Shown in pieces: positions 1 through 10,182 of a stretch of DNA of 64,000 nucleotides (positions are counted from its first letter, which is position 1; each line of letters opens with the position of its first letter). The stretch is taken from the NCBI RefSeq assembly GCF_017921975.2, contig NZ_JAGEMO020000001.1, positions 62,001 to 126,000 on the forward strand, in the 5' to 3' direction. This DNA is from Hymenobacter terricola (GTDB lineage Bacteria; Bacteroidota; Bacteroidia; Cytophagales; Hymenobacteraceae). Below the pieces are notes generated by a model. That model was given only the letters and a program-made list of their open reading frames with translations, did no database searches and had not been told where the DNA came from. The position numbers were made by a program, and so were the translations under genes.

Positions 1-89
1 CCTCAACACGGGTGCGTATATGGCCCCGGTTAGTTTACCCACCCGTAATTTCTGACCGTGTCTATCCTTCATCTAATCCGACCGAACTC

Positions 90-380
90 ATGGGACTCCT
101 TGATTTTCTTAGCGACAAAGGCGAGCAGAAGCCCGTCGAGCCGGCAGCTAAGCCCGCCGGTGGCACCGATTTTTTTGGCAACAACGCCGCAGCTGCCAAT
201 CCGAGCACAGCCGGAGATTCGTACACGGTAGTGAGTGGTGACTCCCTCTCTAAAATTGCCAAGCACCACTACGGCGACGCCGCTAAGTGGCACCAGATAT
301 ACGACGCCAACAAGGCGCTCATCGGCGACAACCCTGACCACATTGAAGTGGGACAGGTGTTGACCATACCTAGTCTCTAG
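90..380 (+). CDS. LysM domain protein (Kbp/YgaU-like), 96 aa
   Basis: A small protein with a linker of about 45 residues followed by one LysM domain (YTVVSGDSLSKIAKHHYGD ... IEVGQVLTIPSL), the fold that binds peptidoglycan-type glycans. The frame is open further upstream, but I chose the ATG at 90 because the resulting N-terminus MGLLDFLSDKGEQK resembles the start of the Kbp/YgaU family (MGLF-F--DAGEK). There is no signal peptide and the BON domain of full-length Kbp is missing, so the protein is a short LysM-only relative. A strong terminator follows 27 bases after the stop, so it ends its own transcript. Family assignment is secure for LysM; the cellular role is inferred. Confidence 0.8.
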   Translation: MGLLDFLSDKGEQKPVEPAAKPAGGTDFFGNNAAAANPSTAGDSYTVVSGDSLSKIAKHHYGDAAKWHQIYDANKALIGDNPDHIEVGQVLTIPSL

Positions 381-406
381 GTACTTTTTTGCAGAAAAAA
401 GGTGAG

Positions 407-437
407 AAAAGCCACTCCGTTTCGGGGTGGCTTTTTT
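407..437 (+). terminator. Rho-independent terminator after the LysM gene
   Basis: GCCACTCCG/CGGGGTGGC stem with a TTT loop, preceded by AAAA and followed by TTTTTT. It separates the LysM gene from the methionine operon. Confidence 0.85.
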
Positions 438-554
438 GCGTTTGGATGGGCTGGCGATTGGGCAAAAACCGCACGTCATGCGGCCTCTCGGCGGTCCTAC
501 TCACCCCGTTTTCTACTCAAAATTCCCGACTTCACCAAATAATTTACACGCATA

Positions 555-587
555 TTTGGCCATAAAAAAATTCCTTCCGTACATTTG
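555..587 (+). promoter_or_regulatory. Bacteroidota-type promoter of the SAM-riboswitch operon
   Basis: TTTG at 555-558, a 21-base spacer and TACATTTG at 580-587 match the TTTG/TAnnTTTG promoter of Bacteroidota. Transcription would start near 593, about 45 bases before the riboswitch. Confidence 0.65.
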
Positions 588-635
588 CCCCACCACCCGG
601 TACTCCTCGTTAACGGCGAGACAGTTTTAAGTTTT

Positions 636-752
636 ATACAGAAGCGGCGAGAGACTAGGCTCCGTGACCCGCTGGCAACCTTCGATACTGCGAAAGGTGC
701 CAATTCCTACCCACTCCCGGCTTTGGCCAAAGTGGGGCATATGACTCAAGTG
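636..752 (+). ncRNA. SAM-I (S-box) riboswitch
   Basis: The conserved SAM-I core is present in order: GCGGCGAGAGACTAGGC, then GACCCGCTGGCAACC, then GGTGCCAATTCC, then a GGCATATGACTCAAG closing segment. These correspond to the S-box kink-turn/P2, the J2/3-P3 GGCAACC and the GGTGCNAATTCC segments. It sits in the leader of a unit carrying metY, metX and homoserine dehydrogenase, which are typical SAM-riboswitch targets. A terminator-like hairpin begins about 35 bases downstream, so premature termination when SAM is bound is the likely mode. Exact boundaries of P1 are uncertain. Confidence 0.88.
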
Positions 753-786
753 CCATGGAAAAATCTTCTGTTTCCGTCTTCTCCGA

Positions 787-835
787 CCCGACCACTCCGG
801 CTGCTTTGCGCGCTGCGGTGTCGGGATTTTTGTTT
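787..835 (+). terminator. Candidate expression-platform terminator of the riboswitch
   Basis: CCCGAC at 787-792 pairs with GTCGGG at 820-825, with further inner pairs, followed by ATTTTTGTTTT. Its position just after the aptamer suits SAM-dependent attenuation. Confidence 0.6.
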
Positions 836-909
836 TCGGACCTTGTCGGCCGGAACATTGCATCGGCCCCGGCCCGCATGCGAATGTGCTGTTGTCGCCC
901 GTGTTGTTG

Positions 910-947
910 CTAAGCTGATTCCGGCTTAGGCGCCTTCGCCTTTTTTT
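910..947 (+). terminator. Second hairpin plus T-run in the leader
   Basis: CTAAGC/GCTTAG (910-929) overlaps a compact AGGCG-CCTT-CGCCT hairpin followed by seven T (941-947). It resembles an intrinsic terminator. The 190 bases between it and the first gene hold no other feature that I can see. Confidence 0.55.
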
Positions 948-1138
948 CTTCGTGGGAATACCGTTGTGCCCGTGCATGCCAGCTTTGGCCGCATTGGCTT
1001 ACCGAATACGATAAATCCGGCCACTGCCGGCTCGTTCCAGCACTATTTCAGGCCGTTAGCCCCGCCCAGCAGTCCCGCGGAGAAACCCCCTCCCCTTTTT
1101 CAATTTGGTTTTCTCCTCCCGATTTTCTCCGCAATCGC

Positions 1139-1804
1139 ATGTCCACGCTCACTGCTTCTCCTTCCATTCAAGCTGAACTGGCCGCTACGGCCCAGCACCT
1201 GGCCACGGTGCTGCCCGCCACCGCGAGCCAGACCATTGATGCTGGCATTGCCGCCGTGCACGCCGCCGGTCTCGTTCAGCACAGTCTCCGCGCCGGCCAG
1301 CCCGCGCCGGATTTCACCTTGCCTGATGCCACGGGCCATCCTGTTTCGCTAGCGACGCTGCTGGCCGCCGGGCCGGTTGTGCTCGTGTTCTACCGGGGCA
1401 ACTGGTGCCCGTACTGCAACGTGCAGCTACGTGCCTACAACCAGGCGCTGGCCAGCTTCAAGGCCCTGGGAGCCACGCTGGTGGCCGTTTCGCCTCAAAC
1501 GCCGGACCTCACCAGCCTCACGGCCGAAGAAAAAGACCTGCACTTCCCGGTGCTCAGCGATACCGGCAATGCCGTGGCCCGGCAATACGGGCTGGCCTAC
1601 CGGGTGGGCGATGCCGTGTACCACACGCTGCACGGCGTGGGCATCGACCTGGCGGTATTCAACGGCGACGACAGCGGCGAACTGCCCCTGACGGGCACCT
1701 TCGTCATCGCCCGGAATGGCACCATTACCTGGGCTGCCACCGAAGCCAATTTCAAGCAACGGCCCGACCCTACCCTGATTCTGGCGGCCCTGGCCCAACT
1801 CTAA
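1139..1804 (+). CDS. Peroxiredoxin-like (AhpC/TSA) protein
   Basis: A 221-residue AhpC/TSA-type protein of the thioredoxin fold. After an N-terminal helical region of about 50 residues, the domain starts at GQPAPDFTLPDATG and carries the active-site segment FYRGNWCPYCNVQL, with Cys90 and Cys93 in a CPYC arrangement; Cys90 would be the peroxidatic cysteine. The C-terminal part has the usual LPLTGTFVI strand. No signal peptide, so it should act in the cytosol reducing peroxides. It is the first gene after the SAM riboswitch leader and is 39 bases from metY, so it is probably co-regulated with methionine synthesis. The ATG at 1139 is the first plausible start. Confidence 0.85.
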   Translation: MSTLTASPSIQAELAATAQHLATVLPATASQTIDAGIAAVHAAGLVQHSLRAGQPAPDFTLPDATGHPVSLATLLAAGPVVLVFYRGNWCPYCNVQLRAYNQALASFKALGATLVAVSPQTPDLTSLTAEEKDLHFPVLSDTGNAVARQYGLAYRVGDAVYHTLHGVGIDLAVFNGDDSGELPLTGTFVIARNGTITWAATEANFKQRPDPTLILAALAQL

Positions 1805-3223
<1,419 letters not shown>

Positions 3224-3230
3224 CTCCACT

Positions 3231-3296
3231 GCCGCCAGCGGGCCACCCTTGGCGGGGCGGAGCCAATCTCGCTGGCGGCCAGGGCTTTATTTTTAA
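3231..3296 (+). terminator. Intra-operon hairpin with T-rich tail
   Basis: GCCGCCAGCG (3231-3240) pairs perfectly with CGCTGGCGGC (3270-3279), followed by CTTTATTTTTAAG. It lies in the 80-base gap between metY and metX and could act as a partial terminator or processing/stability hairpin that lowers metX and downstream expression relative to metY. Confidence 0.4.
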
Positions 3297-3303
3297 GATA
3301 TTT

Positions 3304-4329
3304 ATGTCAGACCGTATTTTTGAGCTCCCCGACCTGCAACTGGAAAGCGGAGAAATTTTGGCCGGAGCCCACGTCGCCTACCAGACCTGGGGCCAGCTGA
3401 ACGACGACCGCAACAACGTGGTCTGGGTGTGCCACGCCCTCACGGCCAACGCCGACGCCCCGGCCTGGTGGCCGGGCCTGGTGGGCGCGGGCTGCTACTT
3501 CGACCCGGCCGACTATTTTATCGTGTGCGCCAACGTGTTGGGCTCGTGCTACGGCAGCACGGGCCCGCTCGATGCCGACCCGGCCACCGGCGCGGCGCGC
3601 TTTCAGCATTTTCCGCTGCTCACCATCCGCGATTTGGTGGCGGCGCACGAGGCGCTGCGGGAGGAGTTGGAACTGACGGATATTCACACGCTGATTGGCG
3701 GCTCGCTGGGCGGGCAGCAGGCGCTGGAATGGGCGGTGCTGCGGCCCGATTTGTTCGACCATCTGGTGGTGATTGCCACCAACGCACGGCATTCGGCCTG
3801 GGGCATTGCCTTCAACGAAGCCCAGCGGCTGGCCATCGAGGCCGACCCGACCTACGCCGCCGGCCAGCCCGGCGGGGGCGACGACGGCCTGCGCGCCGCG
3901 CGCGCCATTGCCCTGCTCAGCTACCGCAGCTATTCGGCCTACGCCGAAACCCAGACCGACCCCGACGACACCCTGCTGCGCGAGCACCGCGCCAGCACCT
4001 ACCAGCGCTACCAGGGCGACAAACTGGTGTCGCGCTTCGACGCTTATAGCTACGTTTCGCTGAGCCGCAGCATGGACACCCACAACCTGGGCCGCGGCCG
4101 GGGTGGGGTGCCAGCAGCGCTGGGCCGCATTGGGGCGCGCACGCTGGTGCTGGGCATTACGTCCGACGTGCTGTTTCCGCTCAGCGAGCAGCGGGAGTTG
4201 GCCAACCACATTCCCGGCGCGATGTACGCCGAGCTGGATTCGCGCTACGGGCACGACGGCTTCCTGTTGGAAACGGCCGCCATCACGCACTTTCTGGAGC
4301 TGTTTTACGCGCCCACGTTCGTGCACTAA
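3304..4329 (+). CDS. metX: Homoserine O-acetyltransferase (MetX)
   Basis: 341-residue alpha/beta-hydrolase-fold acyltransferase making O-acetylhomoserine from homoserine and acetyl-CoA, the substrate of MetY. The nucleophile elbow GGSLGGQ gives Ser134; the other triad members are Asp288 in ITSDVLFP and His317 in YGHDGFL. NVLGSCYGSTGP and the CHALTANAD segment (family signature near residue 44) are also present. A family member that uses succinyl-CoA cannot be excluded from sequence alone, but the MetY neighbour favours acetyl. Confidence 0.95.
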   Translation: MSDRIFELPDLQLESGEILAGAHVAYQTWGQLNDDRNNVVWVCHALTANADAPAWWPGLVGAGCYFDPADYFIVCANVLGSCYGSTGPLDADPATGAARFQHFPLLTIRDLVAAHEALREELELTDIHTLIGGSLGGQQALEWAVLRPDLFDHLVVIATNARHSAWGIAFNEAQRLAIEADPTYAAGQPGGGDDGLRAARAIALLSYRSYSAYAETQTDPDDTLLREHRASTYQRYQGDKLVSRFDAYSYVSLSRSMDTHNLGRGRGGVPAALGRIGARTLVLGITSDVLFPLSEQRELANHIPGAMYAELDSRYGHDGFLLETAAITHFLELFYAPTFVH

Positions 4330-4398
4330 CGCCTCTTTTTGAATGATTTATTCCTGGCCCGCTATCGGACCAAGCTGGTGATTCTTTGCCTGATTCTG

Positions 4399-5442
4399 AT
4401 GAAATCGACCCTCAATTTTCGCCCTTCTTTTGCCCTCACTTTCGCCCTGCACAGCCTGTTGCTGCTGGCAATGTTAGTGATGGCTAGCTGTAGCGGCGGA
4501 ACCGGCAACGGAGCCGCGACGACCAACCCGGAAACGGTGCGCCTGGACTATGCCTACTACAACCCGCTCAGCCTGGTGCTGAAACAGCAAGGCTGGCTGG
4601 AAAAGGATTTGGCCAAACAGAACATCAAAGTGGAATGGGTGCTGAGCCAGGGCAGCAACAAGGCGCTGGAATTTCTGAACGGCAGCAGCATCGACTTCGG
4701 CTCGACGGCCGGGGCTGCGGCGCTCATTGGCCGGGCAAACGGCAATCCGCTGAAGGCCATCTACATCTTCTCGAAGCCGGAGTGGACAGCGCTGGTCACG
4801 GGCGCCAATTCCACCATCAAATCGGTGGCGGACCTGAAGGGCAAGCGGGTGGCGGCTACTAAGGGCACCGACCCGTACATTTTCCTGCTCCGCGCCCTGG
4901 ACCAGGCCGGTTTGAGCGAGAAGGACATTGAGCTGATTCCGCTGCAACACGCTGACGGCCGCGCCGCCCTCGAAAAAGGCGACGTGGATGCCTGGGCCGG
5001 CCTCGACCCGCACATGGCCAAGGCCGAGCTGGAGTCGGGCGCGAAGCTGTTCTACCGCAACCCCGATTTCAACAGCTACGGCGTGCTCAACGTGCGGGCC
5101 GTGTTTGCCCAGCAGCACCCCGAGCTGGTGGACCGCGTGCTGGCCGCCTACGAGCAGGCCCGGCAGTGGGCCCTGGCGCATCCGGACGACCTGAAAAAGA
5201 CCCTTGCCACCGAGGCCAAGCTGAGCGAATCCGTGGCGGCCAGGCAGTTAGAGCGCACCAGCTTTGCCAATATCTACTTTGGTGCGCCGCAGGTGGCCAC
5301 CATCACCGCCGCTGGCGACGTGCTGAAGAAGAGCGGCGTGATTGACCAGAACATCGACGTGACTAAAACCGTCAATGAGCTCATCGACAAATCATTCGCC
5401 AGCAAGCTCCCCACGCAAAAAGGCACCACCGCCGCGAAATGA
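4399..5442 (+). CDS. ABC transporter substrate-binding lipoprotein, NitT/TauT (SsuA-like) type
   Basis: Periplasmic-binding-protein type 2 of the sulfonate/nitrate/taurine group. The frame is open from 4339, but the ATG at 4399 gives a lipoprotein signal (hydrophobic run ending in LVMASC), so I use that start (347 aa). Characteristic segments are LDYAYYNPLSLVLKQQGWLE, FLNGSSIDFGSTAGAAAL and VADLKGKRVAATKGTDPY, as in SsuA/TauA binders. Permease and ATPase genes follow directly. The context (SAM riboswitch, metY, metX) suggests import of an organosulfur compound such as an aliphatic sulfonate; the substrate is not readable from sequence. Confidence 0.9.
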   Translation: MKSTLNFRPSFALTFALHSLLLLAMLVMASCSGGTGNGAATTNPETVRLDYAYYNPLSLVLKQQGWLEKDLAKQNIKVEWVLSQGSNKALEFLNGSSIDFGSTAGAAALIGRANGNPLKAIYIFSKPEWTALVTGANSTIKSVADLKGKRVAATKGTDPYIFLLRALDQAGLSEKDIELIPLQHADGRAALEKGDVDAWAGLDPHMAKAELESGAKLFYRNPDFNSYGVLNVRAVFAQQHPELVDRVLAAYEQARQWALAHPDDLKKTLATEAKLSESVAARQLERTSFANIYFGAPQVATITAAGDVLKKSGVIDQNIDVTKTVNELIDKSFASKLPTQKGTTAAK

Positions 5443-5484
5443 GCCGGCATCCGGCCCCACCTGAACAAACCATCCATCTGCCCA

Positions 5485-6366
5485 ATGGCTGAAGTCACCA
5501 CCTCCTTGTTTGCGCCCGCGACCCGGCCCGCACCCGTTGCGGCACCGGTGCGTCAGGTGCCCACGCAACGGCCCACGGCCCAGCCGCGCAGCCCGCGCCG
5601 CTGGGGCTGGCTGACGGGTGCAATATTGCCCGTGGCGCTGCTGGTGCTGTGGGAAGTGCTGGCCCGCCTGGGCGTGCTCCGCGCCAATCTGCTGCCGGCG
5701 CCTTCGAAAGTACTGGCCACTATCGTGGAGCTGGCGCGCACCGGCGAGCTGTGGGGCCACATTGGCATCACGCTGGTGCGGGTGGCGCTGGGCTTCGTGC
5801 TGGGCGGGGCGCTGGCCACGGTGCTGGGGGCGGCCACGGGGTATTCGCGGCGGCTGTTCCACTTGCTCGACCCGCTGCTGCAGGGCGTGCGCAACATTCC
5901 GTCGCTGGCGTGGGTGCCGCTGTTCATTCTGTGGATGGGCATTTACGAGACGTCGAAAGTGGTGCTCATTGCCGTGGGCGTGTTTTTCCCGGTGTACCTG
6001 AACCTGATGAACGGCGTGCAGGGCGTCGACCGTAAGCTGGTGGAAGTGGGGCGCGTGCACCGGCTCTCGGGCTGGCAGCTGGTGCGGCGGGTGTTTCTGC
6101 CGGCCACGCTGCCGGCTTACCTCGTGGGCCTGCGCAGCGGGCTGGGCCTGGGCTGGATGTTTGTGGTGGCGGCCGAGATTATGGGCGCCAACAAAGGCCT
6201 CGGCTTTCTATTGGTGGACGGGCAGATGACCGGCCGGCCCCAGACCATTCTGGCCAGCATCCTGCTCTTTGCCGTGCTGGGCCAGCTCACGGATGCCGGC
6301 CTGGCCGCGCTCAGCCGCTACCTCCTGCGCTGGCAGGACACGCACGGACAGGAAAGTAATGGGTGA
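5485..6366 (+). CDS. ABC transporter permease, SsuC/TauC-like
   Basis: 293-residue inner-membrane permease of the binding-protein-dependent family (BPD_transp_1). A Pro/Arg-rich cytosolic N-terminus of about 40 residues precedes five to six membrane segments beginning with GAILPVALLVLWEVLARLG. The coupling loop has the EAA-like motif of this family around VEVGRVHRLSGWQLVRRVFLP. It follows the binding protein by 42 bases. A large palindromic repeat separates it from the ATPase gene. Confidence 0.9.
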   Translation: MAEVTTSLFAPATRPAPVAAPVRQVPTQRPTAQPRSPRRWGWLTGAILPVALLVLWEVLARLGVLRANLLPAPSKVLATIVELARTGELWGHIGITLVRVALGFVLGGALATVLGAATGYSRRLFHLLDPLLQGVRNIPSLAWVPLFILWMGIYETSKVVLIAVGVFFPVYLNLMNGVQGVDRKLVEVGRVHRLSGWQLVRRVFLPATLPAYLVGLRSGLGLGWMFVVAAEIMGANKGLGFLLVDGQMTGRPQTILASILLFAVLGQLTDAGLAALSRYLLRWQDTHGQESNG

Positions 6367-6387
6367 AAGAGCTTCATCAATGAAATA

Positions 6388-6482
6388 GAACGTCATGCTG
6401 AGCGTAGTCGAAGCATCTCTACCGCTTCGTTGAACGAAAGCAGACGAGGCGGTAGAGATGCTTCGACTACGCTCAGCATGAC
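6388..6482. repeat. Palindromic intergenic element, copy 1 (full length)
   Basis: A perfect 34-bp inverted repeat (6392-6425 against 6449-6482) with a 23-base loop that itself contains TTCGTTGAACGAA, a smaller palindrome. The outer core is GTCATGCTGAGCG. It sits inside the operon between the permease and ATPase genes, so the mRNA would carry a very stable hairpin. Related copies lie at 7269, 31773 and 37408. Confidence 0.92.
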
Positions 6483-6511
6483 AGCCAATTTAAACACCTT
6501 CTCTCAGCTTC

Positions 6512-7252
<741 letters not shown>

Positions 7253-7268
7253 ACATTTTAAATATTTA

Positions 7269-7306
7269 AGAACGTCATGCTTCGGCTACGCTCAGCATGA
7301 CGTTCT
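7269..7306. repeat. Palindromic element, copy 3 (shortened)
   Basis: AGAACGTCATGC (7269-7280) and GCATGACGTTCT (7295-7306) form a 12-bp stem. Between them remains only the right-arm sequence TTCGGCTACGCTCA; the left-arm counterpart is lost. A GGTTTTTCC tail means it could also work as a weak terminator between the ATPase gene and hom. Confidence 0.8.
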
Positions 7307-7336
7307 GGTTTTTCCTTTCAATTAAATTCCGTTCAA

Positions 7337-8596
7337 ATGGACGTTGACAAACAGCCCCTGCGCATTGGCCTGATTGGCTTTGGCTGCGTAGGGCAGGGCT
7401 TTTACGACATTATCCAACAGCAGCCCGAATTGGGGCTGGCCGTCACGCGCATTGCGGTGAAGAGCCCCAGCAAGCCCCGGACGCTGCCCGCCGAGCGGTT
7501 CAGCTTTCACGCCGATGAGCTGCTGGACGACCCGGCGCTGGACCTGCTGATTGAGGTGATTGACGACCCCGCCGAGGCCTTCCGGCTGGTGAGCGCGGCC
7601 CTGCGCCAGGGCCGCCGGGTGGTGACGGCCAACAAGGCCATGCTGGCCCGCCACCTGCCGGAGCTGGTGCAGCTGCAGGCCGAGTTCGGCGGCACGCTGC
7701 TGTATGAGGCGGCGGTGTGCGGCAGCATTCCCATCATCCGGACGCTGGATGGCTACTTCAGCCACGAGCCGCTGCACGCGGTAAGCGGCATCTTCAACGG
7801 CTCGTCGAACTACGTACTGACGCGCATGACGGAAGAAGGCTCCGACTACGGCCCCGCGCTGGCGGAGGCTCAGGCCAAGGGCTTCGCCGAAACCGACCCC
7901 TCGCTGGACATGGGCGCGTTTGACCCGCGCTCGAAGGCCGTGATTCTGGCCGCGCACGCCTACGGGGTGTTCCTGAATCCCGACGAGGTGCTGAACCTGG
8001 GCATCGAAGGCATCGGCGCGGTGGACATTGCCCACGCGGCGGTGCAGGGCCGGAAGGTGAAGGTGGTGGCCGGGCTGTACCGGCTGGCCAACGGCCGCGT
8101 GACGGCGCTGGTGACCCCGCAATTCGTGGGGCCCGAGTCGCCGCTGTACGCCGTGGAGCAGGAGTTCAACGGCGTCGTGATTGAGGCGAAGTATGCCGAC
8201 ACGCAGTTCCTGCGGGGGCGCGGGGCGGGCGGGCACCCCACCGGCTCGGCGGTGCTGGCCGATGTGCTGGCCATTCAGCGCGGGTTCCGCTACGGGTATG
8301 CCAAGCAGGCGGCGGCTCCCGAAGCCCAACTAACTGCCGACCTGGAAGTGGACGCCTACGTGCGCCATGCCGATGCCGGCGTGCTGCGCGAGGCGCTGAC
8401 TTGGTTGGAGCTGCCCGCCAAGGCCCTGCAAACCGATGCGCACGGCGCGTTTGCCACCGGTCCCGTGGCGGTGCAGCAGCTGTGGGCCTGGCGTAAGGAG
8501 TTGCGCACCGCCGGCATATTCGTGGCCCGCGTGGGCGAGGTGCGGCCGGTGGCTGTACTTGCGCCCGGAGTGACCAAAGCCGCAGTGTTGGCGTAA
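7337..8596 (+). CDS. hom: Homoserine dehydrogenase
   Basis: 419 residues. Reduces aspartate semialdehyde to homoserine, feeding MetX (and threonine synthesis). The N-terminal NAD(P)-binding motif is IGLIGFGCVGQGF; RRVVTANKAML and YEAAVCGSIPIIR are core segments, GIFNGSSNYVLTRM lies in the substrate region, and ETDPSLDMGAFDPRSKAVILA carries the catalytic Asp/Lys. The last 90 residues (from about 330) may be a divergent ACT-like regulatory part, which I cannot confirm. It is a monofunctional enzyme, without an aspartokinase half. Last gene of the operon; strong hairpins follow. Confidence 0.94.
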   Translation: MDVDKQPLRIGLIGFGCVGQGFYDIIQQQPELGLAVTRIAVKSPSKPRTLPAERFSFHADELLDDPALDLLIEVIDDPAEAFRLVSAALRQGRRVVTANKAMLARHLPELVQLQAEFGGTLLYEAAVCGSIPIIRTLDGYFSHEPLHAVSGIFNGSSNYVLTRMTEEGSDYGPALAEAQAKGFAETDPSLDMGAFDPRSKAVILAAHAYGVFLNPDEVLNLGIEGIGAVDIAHAAVQGRKVKVVAGLYRLANGRVTALVTPQFVGPESPLYAVEQEFNGVVIEAKYADTQFLRGRGAGGHPTGSAVLADVLAIQRGFRYGYAKQAAAPEAQLTADLEVDAYVRHADAGVLREALTWLELPAKALQTDAHGAFATGPVAVQQLWAWRKELRTAGIFVARVGEVRPVAVLAPGVTKAAVLA

Positions 8597-8598
8597 GA

Positions 8599-8648
8599 CC
8601 GGACAGGAGTTGGGGCAGAAGCAAGCCCATCCCCCGACTCCTGTCCGG
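8599..8648 (+). terminator. Strong hairpin at the end of the methionine operon
   Basis: CCGGACAGGAGT plus GGGG pairs with CCCC plus ACTCCTGTCCGG, a stem of about 16 bp starting two bases after the hom stop codon. No T-run follows, so this may be a 3'-end stabilising structure rather than a classical terminator. Confidence 0.55.
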
Positions 8649-8684
8649 CCCTGCCGGAGCTCCTCCACGTCTGCGGTCGTTGCT

Positions 8685-8784
8685 CCGGTCTGACCGCCCT
8701 AGGCGGTCTGAACGGTTGTCGTGGGGGACAACATCGGGGGTTCTTCAACCGGTCGGACCGCCTGGGGCGGTCACACCAGACCGG
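8685..8784. repeat. Twin GACCGCC palindromes inside a larger inverted repeat
   Basis: Two near-identical 17-bp palindromes, GACCGCC-CTA-GGCGGTC (8692-8708) and GACCGCC-TGG-GGCGGTC (8756-8772), lie 64 bases apart. Outer flanks CCGGTCTGACC and CAGACCGG are also complementary. Together with the preceding hairpin they fill the 250-base space between two convergent genes. Confidence 0.7.
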
Positions 8785-8847
8785 CCAACCACCCTTGAGC
8801 GGCAGTCGGACAAAGCTGGGTAAGGGCAAGGCATGCCCGGTCAGCTG

Positions 8848-10089
8848 CTACCGGAACTCGATGCGGACGGGGGGCTGGCCGGCGAACCTGAGGGAGTAGA
8901 TGCCGGCGGGCAGGGTGTTGCGCGGCAGGCTGAGGTCGCGGGTGGTGGGGCTGAGGGTGCGGACCACGCGGCCGGTCACGTCCAGCAACTGGGCCTGGAG
9001 GGGCATTTTCCAGGACTCGGGTAGAAGCAGGCGCACGGCGGCGTCGGCGGGGTTGGGGTAGGCCTGGGCGAGAGGGGCGGCGAGGCGGGCGGCCTGCGTG
9101 GCCGTAACCACCGTGCCGGGCTGGCCGAGGACGGGACGCAGGAAGTCGCGGATGGTGCGGAACACGGTATCGGCATAAGCGGAGCCCGCAATGGTGTTGT
9201 TTTCGAAGGGAATGTGGCCGGCACCGCGCAGGGTGCGCAGCGTGTTGCGGATGCCCAGGCTGGTGGCGCGGGGGTTCAGCCGGCCGCTGCCGTACACGTA
9301 CTTGGGCGGCAGCAGCGAGCCGATGCGGCCCTGGAAGTAGGGCACGGTGGCATCGGCAGTCCCGTGCACGCTGCACAGGGGCGCATTGCCGGCCTCAATG
9401 ATGCTGGGGTTTTCGGTGGCCCCGCTCAGGCTGAGCACGGCCAGCACGGCGCTGCTGTAGTTGGGGTTGCCGCTGGCGCCATCGATGCCGCCCAGGCCGG
9501 TGAGGTCGACGTAGGCGGGCACTTCGCTGGCTTTATCGAGGTAGCCGACTTCGAGCGCGGCGAAGGCCCCGGCCGACGACCCACCCACGGTGATGTAGCT
9601 GGCGTGGGCGCGGTAGGTGTTGGTGGTGGTGGCGTCTTTGCGGAAGAAGCGCACGGCGGCCCGCAGGTCCTGCATGCCCCGAATGGCGGCTCTGGCCACT
9701 TGCGGCGTGTCGGCGGGGGCAGCCAGGCCGGTGAGGTTGAAGCCCAGGCGGTACTCGATGCTGGCCGTGACGTAGCCCAGCCTGGCAAACTGGGTGCAGA
9801 CGTTCACCATGTACGCATCGGTGCGCGAGCCGGCGAGGAAGCCGCCCTGGTGGGCGAAGATGATGACCGGCCGGCGCACCGCCGCATCGCCGGTGGGCTG
9901 GTAGATGTCCATCAGCAGCGTTTGGGTGGTGCCGAGGTAGGTAACGGCCGAGCCGTAGGTGACGTTGGACGTCACGGTCACGTTCGGGAAGATGGGCCGA
10001 TAGTAGCGGCCCCCGGTGGTATCAATCTGGGCCGTGGCAGCCTGCAGGCCCAGCACGAGCAGCAAGGCGAAGAGTACAGTCGTTTTCAT
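8848..10089 (-). CDS. Secreted alpha/beta hydrolase with T9SS type A sorting domain
   Basis: 413 residues from the ATG at 10089, chosen because it gives the signal peptide MKTTVLFALLLVLGLQAATA. The hydrolase domain (about 30-330) resembles the carboxylesterase/BD-FAE group: oxyanion-loop HQGGF, nucleophile elbow GGSSAGAF, acid region HGTADATVPYF and histidine in GAGHIPF. The last 75 residues (from AYPNPADAAVRL to the end) are a T9SS type A sorting domain with the PNP motif and a GIYSLRF strand, so the enzyme is exported through the outer membrane. Its upstream neighbour is a longer paralogue. The substrate is unknown. Confidence 0.85.
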   Translation of the reverse strand: MKTTVLFALLLVLGLQAATAQIDTTGGRYYRPIFPNVTVTSNVTYGSAVTYLGTTQTLLMDIYQPTGDAAVRRPVIIFAHQGGFLAGSRTDAYMVNVCTQFARLGYVTASIEYRLGFNLTGLAAPADTPQVARAAIRGMQDLRAAVRFFRKDATTTNTYRAHASYITVGGSSAGAFAALEVGYLDKASEVPAYVDLTGLGGIDGASGNPNYSSAVLAVLSLSGATENPSIIEAGNAPLCSVHGTADATVPYFQGRIGSLLPPKYVYGSGRLNPRATSLGIRNTLRTLRGAGHIPFENNTIAGSAYADTVFRTIRDFLRPVLGQPGTVVTATQAARLAAPLAQAYPNPADAAVRLLLPESWKMPLQAQLLDVTGRVVRTLSPTTRDLSLPRNTLPAGIYSLRFAGQPPVRIEFR

Positions 10090-10182
10090 AGCTAAAAGAT
10101 ACTGCAAGTGAAGGAGTAAACCGAACGCGAAGCCGCCAGCGGCCCGGTTATACTACAGCCGTTGCGCCCCGCAGGTTTGCGC

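Noticed and set aside
585-929. 114-codon frame in the riboswitch leader
   Set aside because: The sequence is accounted for by the aptamer and hairpins, and the translation resembles no protein.
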